Positions 1 to 8,559 of a stretch of 64,000 nt of DNA are shown one piece after another. The stretch covers positions 16,899 to 80,898 of the forward strand of contig NZ_JAJCXB010000033.1 in the NCBI RefSeq assembly GCF_020564935.1. Direction: 5' to 3'. The stretch is from Streptomyces pinistramenti (GTDB taxonomy: Bacteria; Actinomycetota; Actinomycetes; Streptomycetales; Streptomycetaceae). Position numbers and translations under genes: made by a program. Positions within the stretch are counted from its first letter, which is position 1, and the number at the start of each line of letters is the position of its first letter. The notes below the pieces were generated by a model. That model made no database searches. It was not told where the DNA came from and saw nothing but the letters and a program-made list of their open reading frames with translations.

Positions 1-62
1 ACGCCCCGGTCTGCCGTGGTGATCCGATCCTCAGCGCACCGGCCACGGCCGTCAACCACTTG

Positions 63-78
63 CTACCGACTGGTCAGC
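63..78. promoter_or_regulatory. TACCGACTGGT box, possible TetR operator copy
   Basis: The sequence TACCGACTGGTCAG lies about 105 bases before the first gene. It shares an 11-base core with the box at 9373-9392 (read on the minus strand) and 8 bases with the palindrome at 3738-3757. I infer a third binding site for the TetR regulator encoded at 6139-6744. The right half is only weakly symmetric, so this could be chance. Confidence 0.35.
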
Positions 79-181
79 ACGTGCGCCGCGGCAGGCCGGG
101 GTGACGACGGCCACCGCACCTCGGCCGCCGGATGGCTATCCTCAGGCACACCTCCACCCCGCGCGATACGAGGTGTGCGAC

Positions 182-1069
182 GTGACGGTGATCCTGCTGG
201 CCCTGGGCGCGGCCTGTTGTCTGGGGCTGGGCTTCGTCTTCCAGCAGGCGGCGGCGCAGCACGCCCCCGTGAAGGACTTCCTCTCCCCGCGGCTGCTGCT
301 CGATCTGATGCGGATGCCGCGCTGGCTGGCCGGCATCGGGCTGATGGTGTGCGGCATGGCGCTCGGCGCCTTCGCCCTGGGGATGGGCGACATCACGCTG
401 GTCGAGCCGCTGCTGGCGACGAACCTGCTGTTCGCGATGGCGCTGTCGCGGTGGCTGACCCGCCAGCGGCTCGGCCGCAGCGGCTGGGCCGGGCTGTGGC
501 TGCTGGCCGGGGGTGTCACGGCCTTCATCGTGGCGGGCCGGCCGCACGGGGGGCGCAGCGCGGCCGATCCGCTCGTCCAGTGGCTGATCATGGGCATCGT
601 CCTGGGCACCGCGCTGCTGCTGACGGCCTTGGCCAAGCGCGTGTGGCTGGCCCTGGAGGCGGCGCTGCTGGGTGTCGCCGCCGGACTGCTCTACGGGCTC
701 CAGGACGCGCTGACCCGGATGAGCGGCGACCTGTTCACGCGGGGCGGCTGGGCGGCAATCGCCACCAGCTGGCCGCCGTACGCGGTCCTCGTGCTCGGGG
801 TGACGGCGCTGCTCCTGGTGCAGAGCGCCTTCGAGACGGCGCCGCTGCGGCTGTCGCTGCCCGCGCTGACGGCGGCCCAGCCGCTGGCCGGGATCGCCTG
901 CGGGGTCGGGTTCCTGGGCGACCGGCTCCAGGTGACCCCCGGGGCGCTGGCCTGGCAGGCGGCCGGGATCGTGGCGATCGTCGTGGGCATCGTGCTGATC
1001 GGCAGGCACCCGGCGATGCCGCCCGGCTCGGGCCGGCACCATCCGGTGCACGCGCTGCAGCCGCACTGA
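182..1069 (+). CDS. DMT/EamA-like integral membrane transporter
   Basis: A hydrophobic protein of about 295 residues with roughly nine to ten predicted membrane helices. It begins with a Leu/Ala-rich helix and has repeated Gly/Ala helices to the end, a layout typical of the drug/metabolite transporter (DMT) superfamily seen in actinomycetes. The substrate cannot be read from sequence. I chose the GTG at 182 because the protein then begins directly at helix 1. An in-frame GTG at 101 would add 27 polar residues that look non-coding. It is followed by a Nudix gene on the same strand after about 80 bases. It is probably a housekeeping efflux or metabolite carrier. Confidence 0.7.
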   Translation: MTVILLALGAACCLGLGFVFQQAAAQHAPVKDFLSPRLLLDLMRMPRWLAGIGLMVCGMALGAFALGMGDITLVEPLLATNLLFAMALSRWLTRQRLGRSGWAGLWLLAGGVTAFIVAGRPHGGRSAADPLVQWLIMGIVLGTALLLTALAKRVWLALEAALLGVAAGLLYGLQDALTRMSGDLFTRGGWAAIATSWPPYAVLVLGVTALLLVQSAFETAPLRLSLPALTAAQPLAGIACGVGFLGDRLQVTPGALAWQAAGIVAIVVGIVLIGRHPAMPPGSGRHHPVHALQPH

Positions 1070-1149
1070 ACCGGCGGCCTGGGCCACGCCGTCTCCTGAG
1101 CCGGTCGGCCAGGCCCCGGCCGCCCGGCTCATCCGCGTCTGGTGATTGC

Positions 1150-1731
1150 ATGGCCCCCATGACCGATCAGCAACCGCTCGACGCGGACGAGATCCTCGAC
1201 ATCGTCGATGAGCTGGACCGGGTGGTGGGGCAGGCGCCGCGCGGCGAGGCGTACGCCCGCAACCTGCGGCACCGGTGCACGTTCATCCTGGTCAGGGACG
1301 CCGATGACCGAATCTTCGTGCACCGCAGGACCGCACAGAAACTGGTCTTCCCCTCGCATTACGACATGTTCGTCGGCGGGGTCGTGGGAGCCGGTGAGAG
1401 CTATGACGAAGCGGCCCTGCGGGAGGCCGAGGAGGAGCTGGGGGTCGAGGGACTCGGGCAGCCCGAGCCGCGCTTCTCCTTCCTCTACGAGGCGGACGGG
1501 CACTCCTGGTGGTCGGCGGTCTACGAAGTGCGCTGCACGCTGCCGGTGCGGCCGCAGGAGTCGGAGGTCGCCTGGCACACGTTCCTGTCGGAAGAGGAGC
1601 TGACCCGGCGACTCGACGAGTGGCCGTGGACGCCGGACGGGCTGGCGGCGTACCGGCGGCTGCTGGAGTGGCGCGCCTCCGGGAACGGCTGTTGTCCGGG
1701 GCGGCCCCGGGCGGCACGGACCGGCCGGTAG
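1150..1731 (+). CDS. Nudix hydrolase (isopentenyl-diphosphate isomerase-like subgroup)
   Basis: A cytosolic protein of about 193 residues that hydrolyses a nucleoside-diphosphate-X type substrate using Mg2+. The Nudix box lies at about residues 77-99, with the pattern G-x5-E-x7-REAEEELG. Upstream, FVHRR and the segment before the box resemble the IPP-isomerase-like YfcD branch of the family. There are two possible starts, ATG 1150 and ATG 1159, within MAPM. The C-terminal tail after about residue 170 is low in secondary-structure signal. The substrate is unknown. The next gene begins 10 bases downstream, so the two may be co-transcribed. Confidence 0.85.
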   Translation: MAPMTDQQPLDADEILDIVDELDRVVGQAPRGEAYARNLRHRCTFILVRDADDRIFVHRRTAQKLVFPSHYDMFVGGVVGAGESYDEAALREAEEELGVEGLGQPEPRFSFLYEADGHSWWSAVYEVRCTLPVRPQESEVAWHTFLSEEELTRRLDEWPWTPDGLAAYRRLLEWRASGNGCCPGRPRAARTGR

Positions 1732-1741
1732 GGTTTCAGCC

Positions 1742-2146
1742 ATGATCGACGGACTGCGGTCGCTCGGCGCGGCGGTACGGCTGTGGTTCTCGCCCGCGCG
1801 GGTCCGCGAGGAGGGCACCACTCCCGACTACCGCTTCTCGCTGGCCAACGAACGCACCCTGCTCGCCTGGCTGCGGACCGGCCTGGCGCTGGTCGGCGGC
1901 GGCTTCGCGGTGGACCAGTTCCTGCCGCGGCTGCACCCCGGAATGCGGATGACGTTCACCGTCGTCCTGCTGGCGGGCGGGGCGCTGTGCGCCGTGCGCG
2001 CGGTGAACCACTGGGTGCGCTGTGAGCGGGCCATGCGGCGCGGTACGGATCTGCCGGTCTCCCGCTTCCCCTCGCTGCTGGCCCTGGGGGTCGGGGTGCT
2101 GGCGGCGGCGATGGTGATCCTGGTCGCGCTCGGCTGGACCCGCTGA
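1742..2146 (+). CDS. DUF202 (YidH-family) membrane protein
   Basis: A small membrane protein of 134 residues with three predicted helices. The N-terminal segment DYRFSLANERTLLAWLRTG is the signature of the YidH/DUF202 family, where a conserved Asn-Glu-Arg-Thr-x-Leu-x-Trp motif precedes the first helix. The biochemical function of the family is not established. It is followed only 3 bases later by a second, divergent DUF202 gene, so the pair is almost certainly co-transcribed and may form a hetero-oligomer. Confidence 0.8.
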   Translation: MIDGLRSLGAAVRLWFSPARVREEGTTPDYRFSLANERTLLAWLRTGLALVGGGFAVDQFLPRLHPGMRMTFTVVLLAGGALCAVRAVNHWVRCERAMRRGTDLPVSRFPSLLALGVGVLAAAMVILVALGWTR

Positions 2147-2149
2147 CCG

Positions 2150-2506
2150 ATGGCCACCGGAGACCGTCTCCGCGCCGGGCCGCCGGCGCCGGACGACCGG
2201 GATCCCGGGCTGCAGCCCGAACGCACCCGGCTGGCGTGGCGGCGCACCACCCTGTCCTGCACGGTCGTCACGGTGCTTGCCGCCCGGCAGCTGGCGCAGA
2301 GCCCGGCGCCGGGGCCCGGCCAGGTGGCGGCCGTGGCGCTGGCGGGGGTGGCGTGGCTGGTGTTCGGGCTGGTGGCGCACCGCCGGATGCGGGCGATGGC
2401 CGCGGGCCGGCCCCCCGGCCTGCCGCCGCGCAGCGCCCTGCTGGTGGCCGGCTGCACCATCGCCTTCGCGGTTCTGGGGGCGGTCCTGCTGCTGACGGGG
2501 CTCTGA
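2150..2506 (+). CDS. DUF202 domain membrane protein, partner of the preceding gene
   Basis: A protein of 118 residues carrying the family motif LQPERTRLAWRRTTLS near the N-terminus, then three hydrophobic segments. It is shorter and more Arg-rich than its upstream neighbour but clearly of the same fold family. Two adjacent DUF202 genes are a common actinobacterial arrangement. The role is unknown. It starts at ATG 2150, just after the stop of the upstream gene, consistent with translational coupling. Confidence 0.78.
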   Translation: MATGDRLRAGPPAPDDRDPGLQPERTRLAWRRTTLSCTVVTVLAARQLAQSPAPGPGQVAAVALAGVAWLVFGLVAHRRMRAMAAGRPPGLPPRSALLVAGCTIAFAVLGAVLLLTGL

Positions 2507-2733
2507 GCGCCGACGGCTCCCGGCCGGGCCCCGCCGACCGGCCTGGAATCGGACACCGGCCCTGAGCCTCCGCCGCGCCGGGGATGACGGGCCGCAGATC
2601 ACAGCGGTATCCCGGTCGGCAGGGCCGGGTGCGCCCAGCGATACGGTGACGCGACCCGCCGCTGCGGCCGGGGAGCCGCAACAGCCGCCCCGGGGCAGCG
2701 GGTGAGAACCCACCGTCTTGGAGCGACCACCGC

Positions 2734-3654
2734 ATGACCGAGCCTCATCTCCCCGATCCCTATCTCACCGAACTGGCCGCCGGCGTCAGCGCTTTCGTCC
2801 AGCCGGACGGCGGCTGGTGCCTGAACAACGCCGGTGTGGTGACCGACGGCTCCACGACACTGCTGGTGGACACCGCGGCCACCGAGCACCGGGCGCGGCT
2901 GCTGGCCCGCCTGATCGCGGAGACCGGTGCCCCGGCCCCGCGTACCGTCGTCAACACCCACCACCACGGCGACCACACCTACGGCAACTCGGTGTTCACG
3001 CCGGAGGCGACGGTCATCGGGCACGCCGCCTGCCGCAGCGAACTGCTCGCCGCCGGGCTCCAGTTGCACGCGGTGTGGCCGGATGTGGACTACGGCGACA
3101 CCCCGCTGACGCCGCCGTCGGTGACCTTCACCGACACCCTCACCGTGTACGTCGGCGACATCGAGGTGCAGCTGATCCACCCCGGCGTGGCCCACACCCC
3201 GGGCGACACCGTCGTCTGGCTGCCGCAGCAGCGCATCGTCTTCACCGGGGACCTGGTCTTCAACGGCGGCACCCCGTTCCTCTTCATGGGCTCGCTCGCC
3301 GGGTCGCTGCGCTCACTGGAGCTGCTGCGCTCGCTGGACGCGGTGACGGTCGTGCCCGGCCACGGTCCGGTGACCGGGCCCGAGGTGTACGACGGCATCG
3401 AGCGCTATCTGCGGTACGTCGACACGCTGGCACGGCAGGGCATGGCCGCCGGGCGGACGCCGCTGGAGGTGGCCGGGGACGCCGACCTCGGGCCGTTCGC
3501 CGAACTGGCCGAGAGCGAGCGGCTGGTGGCCAATCTGCACCGGGCGTACGCGGAGCTGGCGGGCGGTGAGCCGGGGGCGCCGCTGGATGCGCTGGTGGCC
3601 TTCGGGGACATGACGGCGCTCAACGGCGGGGTGCCGATGGCCTGCCACGCCTGA
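2734..3654 (+). CDS. MBL-fold metallo-hydrolase
   Basis: A protein of 306 residues in the metallo-beta-lactamase superfamily. The metal-binding motif THHHGDH is at about residues 74-80. Further ligands are the His in the HPGVAHTPGD segment (about 150-158), the Asp in FTGDLVF (about 173) and the His in VPGHGPVTG (about 212). The sequence between resembles SoxH/quinoprotein-relay-type MBL hydrolases rather than true beta-lactamases. There is no signal peptide, so it is likely cytosolic. GGAG sits about 13 bases before ATG 2734. The substrate is not predictable. Confidence 0.85.
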   Translation: MTEPHLPDPYLTELAAGVSAFVQPDGGWCLNNAGVVTDGSTTLLVDTAATEHRARLLARLIAETGAPAPRTVVNTHHHGDHTYGNSVFTPEATVIGHAACRSELLAAGLQLHAVWPDVDYGDTPLTPPSVTFTDTLTVYVGDIEVQLIHPGVAHTPGDTVVWLPQQRIVFTGDLVFNGGTPFLFMGSLAGSLRSLELLRSLDAVTVVPGHGPVTGPEVYDGIERYLRYVDTLARQGMAAGRTPLEVAGDADLGPFAELAESERLVANLHRAYAELAGGEPGAPLDALVAFGDMTALNGGVPMACHA

Positions 3655-3664
3655 GATTCCGCGA

Positions 3665-3701
3665 CGGCTGCGCGGGCCCCGGGCCGGGGTCCGCGCAGCC
3701 G
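3665..3701 (+). terminator. Hairpin terminator after the MBL-fold gene
   Basis: A 17-base stem with one mismatch (3665-3681 against 3685-3701) and a 3-base loop lies directly after the MBL-fold stop codon. There is no U-tract, as is usual in Streptomyces. Confidence 0.65.
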
Positions 3702-3737
3702 CGCGTGACCGACGCCCCATGCGCCACCACTGGACTC

Positions 3738-3757
3738 CATACCGACTAGTCGGCATG
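3738..3757. promoter_or_regulatory. Palindromic operator for acyl-CoA catabolism
   Basis: CATACCGACTAGTCGGCATG is a near-perfect inverted repeat with the 12-base core CCGACTAGTCGG. It lies 61 bases before the phosphotransferase/acyl-CoA dehydrogenase operon. A related box precedes the SDR-ligase-TetR operon at 9373-9392. I infer binding by the TetR at 6139-6744. Confidence 0.6.
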
Positions 3758-3818
3758 ATCGTGCCCAGCGGCTGCCACCGTCCGACGTCCGACCGTCCAC
3801 TCCGTACGGAGGAGCACG

Positions 3819-4862
3819 ATGAGCAAGGGCACCCCTCCCCCACCGGGCGAGACTCCCCCCGGTCTCGACCTGGAGCGTCTGCGCGCGCACCTGGAGCGCG
3901 CGCGGCCTGGGCTGACCGCGGGACCGCTGCGCGCACAGCTGATCGAAGGCGGCCGGTCCAACCTCACCTACCGCGTCGCCGACGGCGCCTCCTCCTGGGT
4001 CGTGCGCCGCCCGCCGCTGGGCCATGTGCTCGCCACCGCGCACGACATGCGGCGCGAGCACCGGGTGATCAGCGCGCTGCACAGCACGCCGGTGCCGGTC
4101 CCCGAAGCGCTGCTGCTGTGCGAGGACGAGTCGGTCATCGGCGCGCCCTTCTACGTGATGGAGCTGGTCGAGGGCACGCCGTACCGCACCGCCGAGCAGC
4201 TGCGGCCGCTGGGCGCCGAGCGCACCCGCGCGGTGGTGCTCTCGCTCGTCGACACCCTCGTCGACCTGCACGCCGTCGACCCCGAAGCGGTCGGCCTGGG
4301 CGACTTCGGGCGCCCCGACGGCTTTTTGGAGCGTCAACTGCGGCGCTGGGGCAAGCAGTTGGCGGCGTCGAAGAACCGTGACCTGCCGGGCATCGACGAG
4401 CTGCACGAAACGCTGGGCCGGGCGCTGCCCGCCTCGCCCACGCCGGCCGTCGTGCACGGCGACTACCGTCTCGACAACGTCCTCGTCGGCGCCGACGACA
4501 CCCTCAAGGCGGTCCTGGACTGGGAGATGTCCACCCTCGGCGATCCGCTGACCGACCTCGGGCTGCTGGTGATGTACAGCTCGGACCTGGGCCTGCCCGC
4601 CTCGCCGGTCAGCACCACGAGCGGCGCTCCCGGCCACCCCGCACCGGCCGAACTGATCGAGCGCTACGCCGCCCGCTCCGGCCGGGACACCTCGGACATC
4701 GCCTGGTACACGGCCTTCGCCTGGTTCAAGCTCGCCGTGATCCTCGAAGGCATCCACTACCGCTTCACGCTCGGCCAGACCGTCGGCGCCGGTTTCGACC
4801 GGATCGGCGAGCTGGTGCCCGTGTTCATCGACCGCGGACTGACCACCCTCAAGGAAGGCTGA
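3819..4862 (+). CDS. APH-family phosphotransferase (ACAD10-type kinase-like)
   Basis: A kinase-fold protein of 347 residues. The Brenner-type catalytic loop HGDYRLDNVL lies near residue 211, and the metal-binding DWEMSTLGDP lies near 234. It belongs to the aminoglycoside-phosphotransferase-like branch that in actinobacteria and in the N-terminal part of mammalian ACAD10/11 accompanies acyl-CoA dehydrogenases. Those proteins phosphorylate 4-hydroxyacyl-CoAs before elimination, so a role in hydroxy-fatty-acid breakdown is plausible here. The dehydrogenase begins 7 bases downstream. The start at ATG 3819 is preceded by the strong site GGAGGA. Confidence 0.85.
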   Translation: MSKGTPPPPGETPPGLDLERLRAHLERARPGLTAGPLRAQLIEGGRSNLTYRVADGASSWVVRRPPLGHVLATAHDMRREHRVISALHSTPVPVPEALLLCEDESVIGAPFYVMELVEGTPYRTAEQLRPLGAERTRAVVLSLVDTLVDLHAVDPEAVGLGDFGRPDGFLERQLRRWGKQLAASKNRDLPGIDELHETLGRALPASPTPAVVHGDYRLDNVLVGADDTLKAVLDWEMSTLGDPLTDLGLLVMYSSDLGLPASPVSTTSGAPGHPAPAELIERYAARSGRDTSDIAWYTAFAWFKLAVILEGIHYRFTLGQTVGAGFDRIGELVPVFIDRGLTTLKEG

Positions 4863-4869
4863 GGCACCC

Positions 4870-6084
4870 ATGGACTTCGCATTCGACGCCAGGACGGAAG
4901 AACTCCGCGAGCAGCTGCTGGCGTTCATGGACGAGCACGTCCTGCCCGCCGAGGAGACCGTCCACGAGCAGCGGGCGCACCTCGCCTCCCCCTGGGACAC
5001 CCCGGCGGCCGTCGAGGAGCTGAAGGCCGAGGCGCGGCGGCAGGGATTGTGGAACCTCTTCCTGCCGGACGCGGAGCACGGCGCAGGGCTGACCAATCTC
5101 CAGTACGCGCCGCTGGCCGAGATCACCGGCCGCAGCCCGCAGCTGGCGCCGACCGCGCTGAACTGCGCGGCGCCCGACACCGGCAACATGGAGGTGCTGG
5201 CGCAGTTCGGCAACGACGCCCAGAAGAAGCAGTGGCTCCAGCCGCTGCTGGCCGGCGAGATCCGGTCGGCGTTCGCGATGACCGAGCCCGATGTGGCGTC
5301 GTCGGACGCGACGAACATCGAGACGCACATCGCCCGGGACGGCGACGAGTACGTCATCAACGGCCGCAAATGGTACATCTCCGGCGCGATGAACCCGCTG
5401 TGCCAGATCTTCATCGTGATGGGCAAGACCGACCCGGACGGCGAGGACATCCGCCGCCAGCAGTCGATGGTGCTGGTGCCGCGCGACACCCCCGGCCTGA
5501 CCGTCAAGCGCGCCATGCAGGTCTACGGCTACGAGGACCACTACCACGGCGGCCACGCCGAGGTGGTCTTCGACGACGTACGGGTGCCGGCCGGCAACCT
5601 GATCGGCGAGGAGGGCGGCGGATTCGCCATCGCCCAGGCCCGGTTGGGCCCGGGGCGGATCCACCACTGCATGCGGCTGATCGGCACGGCCGAGCGCGCC
5701 ATCGAGCTGATGTGCAGGCGGGCCGTGGCGCGTACCGCGTTCGGCAAGCCGCTGGCCCAGCAGGGCGTGGTGCAGGAGTGGATCGCGGACGCGCGGGTCG
5801 CGGTGGAGCAGCTGCGGCTGCTGGTGCTGAAGACCGCCTGGCTGATGGACACCGTCGGCAACAAGGGCGCGCACACCGAGATCCAGGCCATCAAGATCGC
5901 CACCCCGCGCACCGTCGTGGACATCCTCGACAAGGCGGTGCAGCTGTACGGCGCGGGCGGGGTCAGCCAGGACTTCCCGCTGGCCGAACTGTGGGCGGGC
6001 GCGCGCACGCTGCGGCTCGCGGACGGCCCGGACGAGGTGCACCAGCGCTCGCTGGCCCGGCGCGAGCTGAAGCGGTACCGGTAA
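4870..6084 (+). CDS. Acyl-CoA dehydrogenase, ACAD10/11-like
   Basis: A flavoprotein of 404 residues that oxidises acyl-CoA thioesters. The family signatures are visible: AFAMTEPDVASSDATN (FAD/substrate binding, about 137-152), the Trp-containing segment NGRKWYISGA, and the C-terminal helix QLYGAGGVSQDFPLA. The length is normal. It is translated right after the APH-like kinase. The pair matches the kinase/dehydrogenase partnership described for 4-hydroxy acid catabolism in ACAD10/11, so hydroxyacyl-CoA substrates are an inference. The operon ends at a strong hairpin at 6093. Confidence 0.9.
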   Translation: MDFAFDARTEELREQLLAFMDEHVLPAEETVHEQRAHLASPWDTPAAVEELKAEARRQGLWNLFLPDAEHGAGLTNLQYAPLAEITGRSPQLAPTALNCAAPDTGNMEVLAQFGNDAQKKQWLQPLLAGEIRSAFAMTEPDVASSDATNIETHIARDGDEYVINGRKWYISGAMNPLCQIFIVMGKTDPDGEDIRRQQSMVLVPRDTPGLTVKRAMQVYGYEDHYHGGHAEVVFDDVRVPAGNLIGEEGGGFAIAQARLGPGRIHHCMRLIGTAERAIELMCRRAVARTAFGKPLAQQGVVQEWIADARVAVEQLRLLVLKTAWLMDTVGNKGAHTEIQAIKIATPRTVVDILDKAVQLYGAGGVSQDFPLAELWAGARTLRLADGPDEVHQRSLARRELKRYR

Positions 6085-6092
6085 CGGGACGG

Positions 6093-6128
6093 CGACGGGC
6101 CCCGCGGAGCGTTCCGCGGGGCCCGTCG
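6093..6128. terminator. Bidirectional hairpin terminator
   Basis: A perfect 16-base stem (6093-6108 with 6113-6128) and a 4-base loop lie between two convergent genes, the acyl-CoA dehydrogenase and the TetR gene. Confidence 0.85.
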
Positions 6129-6138
6129 TTCCGCCCGC

Positions 6139-6744
6139 CTACGGACGCAGCGCGCGCAGCAGCAGATCGGCGAGGTGGTCGGCGACCTGCTGCGGGGTGA
6201 GCGGGCCGCACTCGCGGTACCAGGTGCCGAGGTGGTGGACCGAGCCGAAGTGGTAGTCCACGACGAGGTCGGCGGGGATGTCGGCGGCGAACACGCCGGA
6301 GCGCTGGCCCTCTTCGACCAGTGCCCGGAACCGCTCGTGGTAGCGCCGCCGTTCGGCCCGTACCTGCTTGTCCTTCTCCGGTCCGAGATGGTGCATCGAA
6401 CGGAAGAAGATCTTGGTGTCGTCGAGGTTCTCGATGGTGGTGACCACGACGTCGGCCGCGGCGTCCCGCAGCCGCTGCTCGACCGGGGCGTCGGCGCCGG
6501 CGAAGTGGTCCAGGCGCTCCTGCTGGAGGCGCAGCACCCGGCCGTAGACCTCGTGCAGCAGGTCGTCCTTGGAGCCGAAGTAGTGGTAGAGCGCGCCCTT
6601 GGTGACGCCCGCCGCGTCGACGATCTCCTGGACGGACGTGCGGTCGTAGCCCTGCTCGGCGAAGAGCCTGGTGGCGGTGGCGAGCAGCCGCTGGGCCACC
6701 GGCTTCGTGGTGCCGCCGGTGCCGCCGTCCTTCGTGCCGGCCAT
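6139..6744 (-). CDS. TetR-family regulator of the acyl-CoA catabolic set
   Basis: About 201 residues. The N-terminal helix-turn-helix is canonical: TSVQEIVDAAGVTKGALYHY, followed by FGSKDDLL. The C-terminal ligand domain resembles TetR proteins that sense acyl-CoAs. It is the last gene of a minus-strand run with an acyl-CoA ligase and an SDR, facing the dehydrogenase operon. I infer that it represses these genes through the TACCGACT boxes at 3738 and 9373. The start at 6744 (MAGTKDG) is preferred over the upstream in-frame start at 6753. Confidence 0.85.
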   Translation of the reverse strand: MAGTKDGGTGGTTKPVAQRLLATATRLFAEQGYDRTSVQEIVDAAGVTKGALYHYFGSKDDLLHEVYGRVLRLQQERLDHFAGADAPVEQRLRDAAADVVVTTIENLDDTKIFFRSMHHLGPEKDKQVRAERRRYHERFRALVEEGQRSGVFAADIPADLVVDYHFGSVHHLGTWYRECGPLTPQQVADHLADLLLRALRP

Positions 6745-6806
6745 CGCCCTCACCTGTTCCTTCGTCCGTACGTGGTTCTTCCGGGAGCCGGCCGCGGGCC
6801 GCCGGG

Positions 6807-8468
6807 TCAGGCGCCCTCGCGCAGCTCCCGTCGGAGGATCTTGCCACTCGTGGTCTTCGGCAGCTCGGGCAGGATCTCGACCTCCCGGGGATATTTGTAC
6901 GCCGCCAGCCGTTCCTTGCAGTAGCCGACCAGCTCGGCGGGGTCCGGGTCGCTGCCGGGCCGCAGGCTGACGTACGCCTTCACCGACTCCCCGCGGTAGG
7001 CGTCGGGCACGCCGACGACCGCCGCCTCGCGCACCGCCGGGTGGGTGTAGAGGACGTCCTCGACCTCCCGGGGCCAGACCTTGAAGCCCGAGGCGTTGAT
7101 CATGTCCTTCTTGCGGTCGACGACGTAGAGCCAGCCGTCGCGGTCCATGAATCCGATGTCCCCGGTGCGGAGTTCACCGTCCGGCAGGGCCTCGGCGGTG
7201 GCGTCGGGGCGCCGCCAGTAGCCGGGCACGACCTGGGGGCCGCGCACCGCGATCTCGCCCTGCTCGCCGAACGGCACGTCCCGGCCGTCCTCGTCCATGA
7301 TCCGTACAACGGTGTCGGGGCCCGGCACACCGACCGCGAGGGTGCCGGAGACCTTGTCGACCGGGGCCCGCTTGCCGGGCGGGACACTGGCGCACGGGGC
7401 GGTGCACTCGGTCAGCCCGTAGCCGTTGTGCAGGTAGGGGCCGAAGCCGGAGCGGAAGGTCTCCACGAGGGCGGGCGGCAGCGGCGCGCCGCCGGAGGAC
7501 AGCGTCGCGAACGACGCGAAGTGCTCACGGGTGACTGCGGGGTGCGCCATCAGGGCCATGTACGCGGTGGACGGGCCGACCGTGAAGGCGGGGCGGTGCT
7601 CCAGGAAGGCGTCGAGCACCACACCGGCCTCGAAGCGGTAGGCCAGCGCGAGGGTGCCGGTGTTGGCGAAGGAGGCGGCCAGTTCGCAGACCATGCCGGT
7701 GATGTGGAAGAGCGGGGCGAGCGCGAAGTAGGTGGCGCCTTCGGCCACGCCCAGGCCGGTGCGCTGGCGTTCGGCGTTGTAGGTGATGTTGCCGTGGGTG
7801 TTGGTGGCGCCCTTGGGGGTGCCGCTGGTGCCCGATGTGTAGCTGATCAGCGCCACGTCGTCGGCGGTGAGGGCGGCGTCTTCGGGCACCGGGTGGAGCG
7901 TTCCGGCCGCCCGCGCCACGGTCAGCAGGTCGTCGGCGCCCTCCCGCGGCCCGAGCCGCTCGCCGCGCAGCACCCGGGTGTCGTCGCGGGTCTGGAGCCC
8001 CGCCTCGCAGGCGGTCAGCGCGATCCGTACGGAGGGGGCCTCGGCGGCGGTGGCGCGGAGGAAGGCATCCCAGGTGCGGTCGGCGCAGACGACGGCGGTG
8101 ACCTCGGCGTCGTGCAGGATGTGCGTCATCTCGCCCGATTTATACATGGGGTTGACCGGCACGACCACGCCGCCGGCCTTCCACACACCGAGGACGGCGA
8201 GCACGAAGTGCGGGGTGTTCTGGAGCATGACGGCCGCCCGGTCGCCGCGGCGGAAACCGCGCCCGGCGAGGTGGGCGGCGACGCCGTCGGAGAGCGCGTC
8301 GGTCTCGGCGTAGGAGAGCCGGCCGTCGAAGTAGGCGAGCGCGGTGCGGCCGGGCGCCCGGCGCACCGCGTCACGGAAGGCGTGCAGCGTCGAGGCGGGC
8401 GGCCGGACGGGGGCCCGCTGCGCGTCGTTGAGCTGCGTCAGCCACGGCTTGTCCTGGTACGAGGTCAT
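6807..8468 (-). CDS. AMP-forming acyl-CoA synthetase (long-chain type)
   Basis: About 553 residues. It activates a carboxylic acid with ATP and CoA. The adenylate-forming motifs are in order: the P-loop SYTSGTSGTPKGA (about 213-225), YGLTECTAP, the ribose-binding RTGDIGFMDRDGW, and the C-terminal KTTSGKILRRE whose Lys is the catalytic Lys of the mobile domain. The start at 8468 is preceded by AGGAAG. An upstream ATG at 8546 lacks such a site. It lies between the SDR and the TetR gene and feeds the dehydrogenase on the other strand. Confidence 0.9.
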   Translation of the reverse strand: MTSYQDKPWLTQLNDAQRAPVRPPASTLHAFRDAVRRAPGRTALAYFDGRLSYAETDALSDGVAAHLAGRGFRRGDRAAVMLQNTPHFVLAVLGVWKAGGVVVPVNPMYKSGEMTHILHDAEVTAVVCADRTWDAFLRATAAEAPSVRIALTACEAGLQTRDDTRVLRGERLGPREGADDLLTVARAAGTLHPVPEDAALTADDVALISYTSGTSGTPKGATNTHGNITYNAERQRTGLGVAEGATYFALAPLFHITGMVCELAASFANTGTLALAYRFEAGVVLDAFLEHRPAFTVGPSTAYMALMAHPAVTREHFASFATLSSGGAPLPPALVETFRSGFGPYLHNGYGLTECTAPCASVPPGKRAPVDKVSGTLAVGVPGPDTVVRIMDEDGRDVPFGEQGEIAVRGPQVVPGYWRRPDATAEALPDGELRTGDIGFMDRDGWLYVVDRKKDMINASGFKVWPREVEDVLYTHPAVREAAVVGVPDAYRGESVKAYVSLRPGSDPDPAELVGYCKERLAAYKYPREVEILPELPKTTSGKILRRELREGA

Positions 8469-8559
8469 CGGGTGCGGCCCTTTCTTCCTGATCGCCTGAT
8501 CGTCCCTGGGGCACGTCCGGGGTGGCCGGTCCTGCGTACCGGCCACCCGGCCGCTGCCG

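Noticed and set aside
2600..2733. Possible riboswitch-like leader before the MBL-fold gene (GGGGAGCCGCAACAG and GGGTGAGAACCC segments)
   Set aside because: The pieces recall c-di-AMP or cobalamin elements, but other required conserved blocks are absent and I cannot fold it reliably. A covariance-model search would settle it.
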